A stretch of DNA of 37,498 bases from Chrysochromulina tobinii. Taxonomy: Eukaryota; Haptophyta; Prymnesiales; Chrysochromulinaceae. Both the position numbers and the translations under genes were made by a program. The DNA is taken from assembly GCA_001275005.1 (NCBI GenBank), contig JWZX01003294.1, positions 1-37,498 of the forward strand, in the 5' to 3' direction. Each line of letters starts with the position of its first letter. Positions within the stretch are counted from its first letter, which is position 1. Shown one piece after another: positions 7,725-16,213 of the stretch. The notes beneath the pieces are model-generated. The model saw only the letters and a program-made list of their open reading frames with translations, was not told the DNA's origin and did no database searches.

Positions 7725-10179
7725 TCACTCGGCGCGCGCCTTGGCCGCCGCTTCCCTCGCGCTGACCGCGGCAGCCCTCGCCGCAGCCGCTGCCTGTCGC
7801 GCAAGCTCCGCAGCCGTTGCGGGAGCATGAGCAGCAGCAGCAGCGGCGGCGGGCGCGGCAGCGGTGGCAGAGGAGACAGCGCCCGCGCCCACCTCGTGCG
7901 GCTCGATGTTCGTCTCGTGCGCGACTGCCATCCGCTCGATGGCGACAGCGAGGGGCAACGAGCCCAGGTCGCCTCCTCGCCTCGAAGTGAGCGCGAGGGA
8001 GCGACCCTCGACCTCTGCGGCGCCGACGACCGCGTACATGGGGATCTTCTCCTGGTTTGAAATCTTGATCTGCTTGCCGAGCGAGCGGCCGCCAATGTCG
8101 ACCTCAGCGCGCACGCCCGCGCGCTTGCACGCCTTCACCACCTCCTCGCAATAGGGCTTGAAGTCATCCGACACGGGCAGCAGGCGCAGCTGCGTGGGTG
8201 CGAGCCAGAATGGGAAGTCACCCGCGGTCGACTCGGTCAGTACTCCGAAGAAGCGCTCCATCGAGCCAAAGATCGCGCGGTGCACCATGATCGGTTGCTC
8301 CACCTTGCCCGAGGAGGCGATGTACTCGAGTCCGAAACGGTCGGGTAGGTTGAAGTCGCACTGGATCGTCGAGCACTGCCACATCCGCCCGATGGCGTCG
8401 CGAATCTTGACGTCGATCTTCGGGCCGTAAAAGGCGCCGCCGCCCTCGTCCACGTCGTACGTCCAACCCTTCCGGTCGAGGGCGTCCGTGAGCGCGGTCG
8501 TGGCCTTGTCCCAGATGGCATCGGAGCCGACGCTCTTCTCCGGGCGTGTGGAGAGCATCACCTGTGGGGAAGAGGAGGGCGCCGTGGTGAGCACTTGCAT
8601 GCCGAGGACGAGCGCGCCGAGCAGCAGGGCGCGTCGAGAGCATCACCTTGTAGTCGGTGAACCCAAATTTGGAAAGGATGGTCTCCGTCAGGTCGAGCAC
8701 TCCGAGGATCTCGTCAGAGAGTTGCTCGGGCAGGCAGAAGATGTGAGCGTCGTCCTGCGTGAAGCCGCGCACGCGGAAGAGGCCGTGCAGAGTGCCCGAG
8801 CGCTCGTACCGGTAGACAGTCCCGAGCTCGGCCCAGCGCAAGGGGAGGTCGCGGTACGAGCGCGGGCTGTCCTTGTAGACGAGCACGTGGAAGGGGCAGT
8901 TCATCGGCCGAATCTGGTACTCCGCGCCCTCGACCTCCATCTGGCGGGCGCCGTAGTGGGCGCCCGGGACGACGCAGGGCGAGCACGCACGGGGTCAGAA
9001 GGTCAGAAGAGAGGGGGGGGCGGCGGGCTCGTGGGCATATAGATATAGAAGGGGCCTGCACGGCGGCCAGTTAGGCGGCCAGAATGGTGGCCCGCAGCGG
9101 GCTGCACCGCGGGCTGCAGCAGAGGGTACGCTCACCTGGTCGAACATTCCGTCCTTGTAGAAGTCGAAGTGGCCGCTCGTCTTCCACAGGTCCAGCGACG
9201 CCATGTGGGGCGTGTACAGCAGCTCGTACGGCTTGGGGCCGTTGATGTGCACATCCTTCCAGAATGTCTCGATGGCGTTGCGCATGCGCGCACCCTTGGG
9301 GTGCCAAAAGACGAGGCCGCCGCCCGCGTCCTGCTGAATCGAGAAGAGGTCGAGCTGCTTGCCCAGCATGCGGTGGTCACGCCGCTTCGCCTCCGCCTGC
9401 AGCCGCGCGTACTCTGCGAGCTGCTCCTTATTCTCCCAGGCCGATCCGTAGATGCGCTGCAGCATGGGTTTGGTCTCGTCGCCGCGCCAGTACGCGCCCG
9501 CGATCGAGTCGAGAGAGATGGCGTCCGCGGGGAGCATGCCCGTATGCGCGACGTGCGGGCCCGCGCACAGATCCCACCACTTCGTCTTTGAGTTCTCGTC
9601 GCCGATGTGGTAGATCGTGATCAGTGCCGTCGGGTCGCGAGCCACGATCGAGTCGAGAATCTCAAGCTTGTATGGCTCGTTGATTTCCAAGATGCGCCGG
9701 CGTGCCTCGTCGGCGGAGACCTCCTCGCGCACGAGCGGCAGCTTCATCGAGATGATCTTGTCCATCTCCTTCTTGATGCGCCGCAGGTCGGTCTCGAGGA
9801 AGGCCTCCTTGTAGTCGAAGTCGTAGTAGAAGCCATTCTCGATCCACGGGCCGATGGTCACCTTGGCATCCTTGAAGAGGCGCTGCACGGCCATGGCCAT
9901 CACGTGCGCGCTCGTGTGCCGGATGCGCAGCAGCGTGTCGCTCTCCTCATTGCTCGGCAGGACTATGGGCTTCACCGCCTCGATAAGCGCGGGCACGTCA
10001 GCGGTGGCCTCAGGCGTCTCCACGGCTTGCATGATGACAGAGCTCGCATGAAGGCGGCGCGCGACGATCTGCCGCGCGGCGGCGAGCCGCGATGCAGCGG
10101 GAGCCCCGCTTGGCTGATACGCCGCCACCAGCGAGGCAATTGACACGGTGCGCAAAGCTCGAGCCCATCGTGCCACCAT
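7725..10179 (-). CDS. Threonyl-tRNA synthetase, organelle-targeted, 3 exons
   Basis: Exons 10179-9136, 8940-8647 and 8561-7725 give 724 residues. It charges tRNA-Thr. The first 47 residues are basic and Ala-rich ([25 protein letters not shown]), like a mitochondrial or plastid presequence, so organellar or dual targeting is likely. There is no obvious TGS domain before the editing domain. The editing-site residues are present as HTSAH (H88, H92) and DLCAGPH (C205, H209). The catalytic core has RPMNCPFH (zinc ligand C363), motif 2 as [24 protein letters not shown], and motif 3 near [10 protein letters not shown]. The anticodon-binding domain ([26 protein letters not shown]) follows. An Ala-rich tail of about 50 residues after it is unusual. 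Splice sites: CAG/GTGAGC to CCAG/ATGG, and AAG/GTGATG to ACAG/GTGATG. Confidence 0.92.
8562..8646 (-). other. ThrRS intron 2, beginning with a copy of the next exon
   Basis: Eighty-five bases. On the coding strand the intron starts GTGATGCTCTCGACGCGCC and the downstream exon starts GTGATGCTCTCCACACGCC, so about 19 bases are repeated with two mismatches. The middle holds a 24-base core (8579-8602) that is identical to part of an intron in the ATP-grasp gene (19655-19678). The 3' end is TTCCCCACAG in both. Confidence 0.85.
8941..9135 (-). other. ThrRS intron 1
   Basis: One hundred and ninety-five bases, GTGAGC to CCAG. Placing it joins FYKDGMFDQ to [16 protein letters not shown], which matches the continuous conserved block of the family. 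It contains a poly-C tract (coding strand) around 9011-9020 and no obvious exon-derived repeat. Confidence 0.85.
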
Positions 10180-10659
10180 TTCGAGCCGGTCGTCGAGCGC
10201 AGGTCCTCGCGGCTTGAGATCAAGTCTCGTGAGTTTTCTGTGAATTCACGTCAATTGCCGAAACGTGGCTCGTCACATTCACGACACTGCTTGTAAATTC
10301 ACATTCACGTCAATTGCCACCACGGCAAGACGCGCAACCACCGTGAACGACCGTCACCGTGTCAACGGTCCCTTCCACGGGTCCATCCCTTCGTTCTTGG
10401 CACAGCGCACGAGCGCAGCAAAGCCGCACTATCACCGCCTCCTGCACTCCTAGGCGCCCATCGACTGCCCTTCGGCCTCTGCGTTGGCCAGCATGCGCGC
10501 ACAGCGGTGGCGGGTTCACCCGACAGCTACATGTAACTCACTTACATCTTCTCCTCGACTCTTCTCCATGTGGATGATGGAGTCAAGTCATGATGTCGTG
10601 ACTGCGTGCATGATGACGTGCATGCTATCTCGCAGACGATGCATCACATCAAGGGGGAA
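10180..10659. other. Upstream region of ThrRS; no gene seen
   Basis: CACGTCAATTGCC occurs twice (about 10248 and 10307), and GTGAATTCAC (about 10240) is a perfect palindrome. These could be promoter elements of ThrRS (inference). No coding region is supported. Confidence 0.35.
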
Positions 10660-13600
10660 TCAAAGGCACCGCGCCGGTGTCCTCACACGATCCGCGGCTT
10701 GGCTCTGGGGCCGTTCTTGGGTGTTGTCTTGGGTGTGGCCTTGGGTGTGGCTTGGGTGCGATTGGCCTTGCTCGCCTGTGTAGGCCTTGCTCGCCTGTGT
10801 AGGAAGGTCCCACACACCAACCCAACGTAACACACCAATGTAGTTGGCTTTGCTCGCCTGTGTAGTTGGCCTTGTTGCGTCGGGCATCGACGTTTTCGCG
10901 GCTCGCGGCTCGGGATGGCCGGCCTGACCTGTACGTTCCAACTCGGCATTGCAGTACATGCATCTATACACACAGCAGCAGAGGCAAAGGGGGATGAGGC
11001 CCAGAAGGCCAAGAAGTCCGAGGAGCTGCGGTCCCTTGACGCTCAGTCTGTCGTTGGTGGCGGGCGGTGGCGGCGGCGCATCAGGCGGCGCGGGTGGCGG
11101 CGACGGGCTCATGGTCACGACTTGGGTGACGACGGCGACGACGGGGGCGGAGGTGATCGCCAGTCCGGTGAAGCTTGAGGCGGCAGCGGGGGACGTGAGG
11201 GTGGTGGTTATGGAGCTTTGGGTTACGGCCGCCGCGCTCGCATCAGGCACGGTGATGGCGACGGTGATGAGCACGGACGCGCTCGTGACCTCGACCGCAA
11301 CGGCGGTGGGGTCGACACGGGCGAGCGTCGCGAAGCGGCCGGCAATGTCGGCGCGTTGGGAGGGGCCGAAATCTTGCACGTTGCCAGAGGCGGTCATGGC
11401 GATCCTCACCTGCTGCACGAGGGCGCCCGCGACGCCGTGCTTGATGACGCGCACCATTGAGAGGACTAGAGGCTGCGGATTGCCCGACACGTCGTACGCT
11501 CGCACTTCGAAGTCGAAGGTGCTCGAAGAGCCCAACGGCCGTACCGGTAGCAGTTCGGCCACAAATGTGACCGTCTTGAGCTGACCGTCGCCCACCGTGC
11601 GGATCGGGAAGCCGACGAGCGTGGGCGCGCTACCCGCGGCGGCGGTGTGTGCCTGGGTGAGGCGTACTGAGCCGGCGAAGACGTCGAAGAGGCTCACCTT
11701 GATTACGGCGCCGAGCAGCGGGCGCTGGGGGGCGAGGGCAAAGGTGCGGCTGAGAGTGAAGCCGATCACCCCCCGCGGCGCCGTACGCGCGATCCAATCG
11801 TAGAGAGCGCCGCCGTCGCCGTCGGTGCCCCAAAATGGCGTCGAGAAACCGGAGGGGGTCTGCGTGATCCTTGCGTCTCGGAAGGTGACGACGCCACCGA
11901 GCGTCGAGGGCGGCTCGTCGCGCTGGTACAACCATCGCTCCATATGGGCCACCTCGGCGGGCCTCGCGAGGTGAGGCACCCATTCAAATTGCGCCGAGGC
12001 CAGGAAGCACCACGCGTCCGGGGAGGTCGCGGCGGTGCGCCCGAGCTCGAGCGCCACATAGGCGAACAGTGCGGGGTTGACGATGGTGGAGGAAGCGAGC
12101 AAGTACGAGACGCGCATCTGGAGCAAGCGCATCGAGCTCATCAGGTACCGGTAAGGGAACGAGGCGATCAAGCCCCAGCGCGCAGTGCCGTTGAGCATCG
12201 GCGCCGTAGCGTTCCAACGGCCGCCGCGCTCCCCAGGGGAGAAGGTCAAGTACTCGCTGGCCCAATTCCCTTCGTACTCTTCGTTCTCGTCGCCCAGCAG
12301 CCCGCCGCTCGAGAGGATCGGTGCCGACTCGTTGACGAAGACGTACTCGCGCGCCCAAAAGCTCTCGAAGCCCTGCCCGCTCGGCATGTGCGGGATTTGG
12401 TACCAGTAGTGCTCGACGAAGCCGTTGCGCGAGCCAAAGCCGAGGGAGAGTCCGTAGTTCGACTCGCCACCCATGAGCACCTTGGACGGAACGCCCGCGC
12501 ACACGCTCGCCCACGCATCGAGGCGCTCGCGCACGTGCGGAAAGAGGGCCGCGGGGTCATAGTTTGGGTCGTACGCAGTCCCAGAGGTCGCATTCGGGTG
12601 TTTCGGCCCGATGTACTCGTCGCCGTACGACGCGGACGCGTAGCCAGCGTACATCATGACGACGGTCTCGTTTTGGCAGAGGCGGCTGGCACCGAGCGCG
12701 GCGAGGAAGGCGAGGTAGCGTGCGTGGAACTGTGGGTCGATGGGGTCGTACGAGCCGCCCGCCTCCGCGTTGGCCGCGTCGGTATAGCGTGTGCTGATAT
12801 TCCGGCCGGCCAAGTACGTTGGCGCCGACCCGATGTGTGAGGTCAGGATGCGCAGACACACCTTCCAGCCGCGCCGTGCGGCCTCGGCGACGTTGGCATG
12901 GAGCGGTGCGAAGTTGTACGTCCCCTCGGTCGGCTCGAGCTGCAGCCACGTCGCCCAGATAGAGTAGACGGGCGTCGACCTGAAGAGCATCCGAGACGCT
13001 TCTGGCAGCACCATGGCTGACGGGCCGCCAAAGGGCAGGGCCGTGTCGGGGTAAGAGTTGTGAAAGAGCCTGGGCGGCGTCGGCACGTAGTTAAAGGAGC
13101 GCTGCATCGCCAGGAGCCCTGTCGGCGAGGGCATCGTGTTGGGCGGCAGGCCCCAGTCATACCCAAGCACGGTGGTATTAGGCTCGTCGCGCCATGGGTC
13201 TGGCTCCACGTGCGCATACGTCTTTCCCGCCTCGGCAGGCGTGCACCCGTTGAAGTAAGCCGCCTCCCCCGCCTCCCTTCCGAAACACGAAAAGTTGCCA
13301 AACCAGGCCACCGGCCACACATCCTCTCCCGGGTCGACCAATAGGGATTGAGGCGGCCAGAGCGGCGGTGAGAGCGGAGGCGAGGGCGGCGGAGGCGGTG
13401 GCGCGGGCACCTGCTTCGCCCACGTCACACCGCCGAGCCAGCGGGCGCCGGTGCCCACCCACATGGTCTGTTTCGGGCAGTTGCCGGTCGGTTTGCTGTA
13501 CGCATACGAATACGAGAAGAGGTGGCAGATGCCGTTCCAGTACCCAAAGAAGGCGTAGGAACACGTGGCCGACGTGCGGCATGCCTCACGGCACAGCCAC

Positions 13601-14553
13601 GGGTTCGCGTTACTCCTTTCTCCCCGAAGGACCAGCGGGTTCGATCCGTTGGTCGTCTGCGCGCCGCCGGGAAGAAAGTAGACGGTGACGTGCGTGCCCG
13701 CTCCCGTGTGCGAGCCTGGCCAGTCGCATGTGCAGATGTTGTTGCCACTGGAGCCGCAGCTCGCACCGCCGCTGTGCGCCGGGAAGCTGTCAACAGTGCT
13801 CGCGACCACGCCACTCACAGTGCAGCCCGAAGCGCAGCCTGTGGAGTCGGTCAGCACGCTCATCGTGAGCGCTTGCGGGGGCAACGGCGGCGGTGGCGAG
13901 GGAGGCGGCGGCGAGGGAGGCGGCATGAGCACGCCCTTGACGAAAGTGACGCCCCCCTGCATCCCGCCCGATGTACTGGAGCCCACCCAATGGCTCGTGC
14001 GCGGGCACGAGCCGCCGCCCGCTAGGTACGAAGCATCCCATGAGAAAATGTGACAGAAGCCTGCCCAGAAGCCGAAGAATGCAAAGTTGCAGCCACCCAC
14101 GCCGGAGCTGCTTGCGTTGCGGCATGCCTCGCGGCAGCGCGTCGCATCGGCCGTATTCTTCAGGAGCCGGTTGGCCACGTCGGCGTCAGTGCACGCGCTG
14201 TAGCCCCACGATGCCGCGCCCGAACTGTTGGAGCATGCGCCTGTTGCGGTAAAGTACACAGTGATCTGGACGCCCCCTGCCTGATTCGGGTTGGAGGCGC
14301 TCGGGTACCGTGGCGCGCCGTTCACCCACGTGCCGGGCCAATCGCACGAGCAAATGTTGTTGCCGCTGCTGCAGGTGGAGCCGCCCGCATACGAGTTGAC
14401 CGATGGCGGGTAGGAGGCGGCAGCCACCTGTGTGCCGACGACGGTAGTCGCCGCCCCACATCCGCTTGGACAGCCTGCATCAGAGGTGAGGACGCCGATG
14501 GTCGCCTCCTGAGCCGTGACCAGCTGGAAAAGTGCCGCGAACAAGAACTTCAT
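10660..14553 (-). CDS. Large type I membrane protein: two Cys-rich domains, TIM-barrel-like domain, TM segment
   Basis: 1297 residues from the ATG at 14553, which gives a signal peptide (MKFLFAALFQLVTAQ). Two related Cys-rich domains follow, each with SSGNNICxCDWPG, CREACR and FAFFGxWxGxCHxFS motifs. Each is followed by a proline-rich linker (about residues 209-226 and 381-400) like those of algal cell-wall proteins. Residues of about 400-920 resemble a TIM-barrel glycoside hydrolase (YSIWATWLQLEPTEGTYNF, RRGWKVCLRILTSH, YGDEYIGP); possible acidic catalytic residues are seen but the family is uncertain. Next come a beta-rich region, a repeat-type domain with VDPTAVAVEVTSASVLIT, a third proline linker, one transmembrane segment rich in Leu and Cys (about 1170-1192) and a basic, low-complexity cytosolic tail. 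Likely role: cell-surface or extracellular-matrix carbohydrate binding or processing (inference). No introns are needed. Confidence 0.75.
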   Translation of the reverse strand: MKFLFAALFQLVTAQEATIGVLTSDAGCPSGCGAATTVVGTQVAAASYPPSVNSYAGGSTCSSGNNICSCDWPGTWVNGAPRYPSASNPNQAGGVQITVYFTATGACSNSSGAASWGYSACTDADVANRLLKNTADATRCREACRNASSSGVGGCNFAFFGFWAGFCHIFSWDASYLAGGGSCPRTSHWVGSSTSGGMQGGVTFVKGVLMPPPSPPPPSPPPPLPPQALTMSVLTDSTGCASGCTVSGVVASTVDSFPAHSGGASCGSSGNNICTCDWPGSHTGAGTHVTVYFLPGGAQTTNGSNPLVLRGERSNANPWLCREACRTSATCSYAFFGYWNGICHLFSYSYAYSKPTGNCPKQTMWVGTGARWLGGVTWAKQVPAPPPPPPSPPLSPPLWPPQSLLVDPGEDVWPVAWFGNFSCFGREAGEAAYFNGCTPAEAGKTYAHVEPDPWRDEPNTTVLGYDWGLPPNTMPSPTGLLAMQRSFNYVPTPPRLFHNSYPDTALPFGGPSAMVLPEASRMLFRSTPVYSIWATWLQLEPTEGTYNFAPLHANVAEAARRGWKVCLRILTSHIGSAPTYLAGRNISTRYTDAANAEAGGSYDPIDPQFHARYLAFLAALGASRLCQNETVVMMYAGYASASYGDEYIGPKHPNATSGTAYDPNYDPAALFPHVRERLDAWASVCAGVPSKVLMGGESNYGLSLGFGSRNGFVEHYWYQIPHMPSGQGFESFWAREYVFVNESAPILSSGGLLGDENEEYEGNWASEYLTFSPGERGGRWNATAPMLNGTARWGLIASFPYRYLMSSMRLLQMRVSYLLASSTIVNPALFAYVALELGRTAATSPDAWCFLASAQFEWVPHLARPAEVAHMERWLYQRDEPPSTLGGVVTFRDARITQTPSGFSTPFWGTDGDGGALYDWIARTAPRGVIGFTLSRTFALAPQRPLLGAVIKVSLFDVFAGSVRLTQAHTAAAGSAPTLVGFPIRTVGDGQLKTVTFVAELLPVRPLGSSSTFDFEVRAYDVSGNPQPLVLSMVRVIKHGVAGALVQQVRIAMTASGNVQDFGPSQRADIAGRFATLARVDPTAVAVEVTSASVLITVAITVPDASAAAVTQSSITTTLTSPAAASSFTGLAITSAPVVAVVTQVVTMSPSPPPAPPDAPPPPPATNDRLSVKGPQLLGLLGLLGLIPLCLCCCVYRCMYCNAELERTGQAGHPEPRAAKTSMPDATRPTTQASKANYIGVLRWVGVWDLPTQASKAYTGEQGQSHPSHTQGHTQDNTQERPQSQAADRVRTPARCL
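10740..10875. repeat. Tandem and dispersed TTGCTCGCCTGTGTAG units in the cytosolic tail
   Basis: Four copies of TTGCTCGCCTGTGTAG, some with GGCC in front, alternate with other sequence, next to a short GGTGTGGCTTGGGTG-type repeat (10715-10760). On the coding strand they give YTGEQG- or TQASKA-like peptides depending on frame, so part of the tail's sequence is repeat-driven. Confidence 0.75.
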
Positions 14554-14837
14554 GTGGGAGAGCAAGCGAGACTGTGGGCAAGATCCCATTTCGGCAACAC
14601 CTCGAGGTGGTGAGCTTCTCGACGCTTACGATGGGGGATCGGATCGGCGAAGGCGCGGCTTCGCGACCGTCTGGCTCGCGACCCCATTTCGGCAAGCCCT
14701 AGGAATCCTTGAGCACGAGAACTTTTTGGGAAAGATTCACGGAACGCAACGCTGGATCACACAATGTGCTTTCGGTGATGCACCAACCCCCCCGAAATCA
14801 TGAGCGTCGCGGAAGTTCGACCTCGGTGGCGTGATCA
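14554..14837. promoter_or_regulatory. Divergent intergenic region between the surface protein and the Derlin
   Basis: Both genes read outward from this 284-bp stretch, so it must hold both 5' regions. CCCATTTCGGCAA occurs twice (about 14586 and 14683) as a direct repeat. No TATA box is evident. Confidence 0.45.
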
Positions 14838-15791
14838 ATGCCTATCAGAGGTCTGCCTCTACTCCTGCTGCTTGCATCGCCATGCGCCGCGCTAGACGCA
14901 CCACCGCCAGTGAGCGGTAGGCCCAGCGGCGCCGGCACGCCGGACGCGCCGCCGCCGCTGCCGAGGCGGCCGAATCCGCTGCTCGAGGGCGTTCGCCGTG
15001 CCGTGATGCCGCCACTCAAGCTCTTCAGCGAGGCGCCACCGATCACGCGGTCATGGGTGTCGCTGAGCGTGCTTATGGCCGTGCTCTCGTCGTCCAAGGT
15101 CCTTGACCTGCGCAGCGTGTGCTTCAGCGAGCGTGCCGTCATGCAACATGGCGAATGGTGGCGGCTGCTGGTCAACTTCTTCTACATGGGCGACGCGGTG
15201 AAGTCGGTCTTCTTCTGGTTCCAGCTGCACCACTTCTGGGAGTGCCTGAAGGTGCTCGAGCTCGTCAAGTACCGCTGGGAGCCCGGCGACTTCATCAAGA
15301 TGATCGTGTGCAACGCCTGCTTTCTGCTGCTTCTCAAGCAGTTCTTCCCTGCGATGATCTTTCTAGGCTCCCCGATGGTGATGGCGTTTGTGTACATGTA
15401 CTCGCGCGAGTACGAGGTGCAGGTGATGAACCTGCTCGGCTTCTTCCAGATCCGGTGCGGCTGGCTGCCCTTTGCGCAGATGCTGCAGGACCTGCTGCAG
15501 GCAGGTGACATTGGCCCCAATCTGCTTGGACTCGTCTCCGGACACACGTACTTCTACCTGATGGAGGTGCGCTCGCGTCTGCTGCTGCCCGAGCGCGTCA
15601 CGCTCGACGATGTGCTCAACCTCGTGCTCCGCGGCAAGCATCTCGGCGCGGCCGACGAGGCACTCGAGACGCCAGCTGCCAAGAAGGACGAGGCGGTGGT
15701 GGAGGATGGGTCGTCGGCGGCGGAGCCCGCGGACGACGGCGAGGCGCCGGAGGCCGCGGAGGCCGGGCAAGCGGCATCCCCAGACAAATGA
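14838..15791 (+). CDS. Derlin-family protein with N-terminal signal/leader (plastid SELMA-type candidate)
   Basis: 317 residues. Derlins are rhomboid pseudoproteases that form the membrane channel for ER-associated degradation. Visible family marks are EAPPITRSWVSL (residues 65-76), the WR motif in HGEWWRLLVNFF (W108, R109), DFIKMIVCNACFLLLL, FLGSPMVMAFVYMYSR and the conserved GH in LLGLVSGHTYFYL (G235, H236). No catalytic Ser-His pair is expected. The N-terminus is unusual for a Derlin: a hydrophobic signal peptide (MPIRGLPLLLLLASPCAA) followed by a Pro/Arg-rich stretch to about residue 50. In algae with a red secondary plastid, symbiont-derived Derlins with such bipartite leaders act in SELMA, which imports proteins across the second outermost plastid membrane. 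This gene is a candidate (inference). The C-terminal 60 residues are acidic and Ala-rich. Confidence 0.88.
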   Translation: MPIRGLPLLLLLASPCAALDAPPPVSGRPSGAGTPDAPPPLPRRPNPLLEGVRRAVMPPLKLFSEAPPITRSWVSLSVLMAVLSSSKVLDLRSVCFSERAVMQHGEWWRLLVNFFYMGDAVKSVFFWFQLHHFWECLKVLELVKYRWEPGDFIKMIVCNACFLLLLKQFFPAMIFLGSPMVMAFVYMYSREYEVQVMNLLGFFQIRCGWLPFAQMLQDLLQAGDIGPNLLGLVSGHTYFYLMEVRSRLLLPERVTLDDVLNLVLRGKHLGAADEALETPAAKKDEAVVEDGSSAAEPADDGEAPEAAEAGQAASPDK

Positions 15792-16213
15792 GGGTAGGAA
15801 TGTGTGTAAGAGAGTCAGAGCCACGAAGAAAAAAAGAGATCTCTCGTTACGTCTGTCGTCTCTAAGGAAGGTACCCCTTGCCGTGCCCCAGGCCCCAGCG
15901 TCTGCTGCGCACATCTCTCCGCTCTGACTATCTGCGCACCAGTGACTCTCTGTGTTCTGGTCGCGTTCACGTTCTCTCGAAAGCGCGACGTCGGATCTCA
16001 TGCTTCTTAACATGGCAATCTCCACCGCGCCTCGACGCGACTCTGCAGAACTGCACTATCGTCGAACGGAAATCACACCGACGAACTCCGAGGGTACCGG
16101 TAACAAGTGTGCCCCGTGTGTCCGTCTGTGTCCCGGCTCCCAGTTGTTTTCATGCCGGAAACAAGTAACAGCCCATTCACGCGAAAGCCCGCGAGTTTGG
16201 AGCGAGTGGAAGG
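15792..16213. other. Derlin 3' flank and presumed 5' flank of the next gene
   Basis: An A-rich stretch (AAGAAAAAAAGAG, about 15824) follows the Derlin stop. Nothing else is recognised. Confidence 0.3.
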
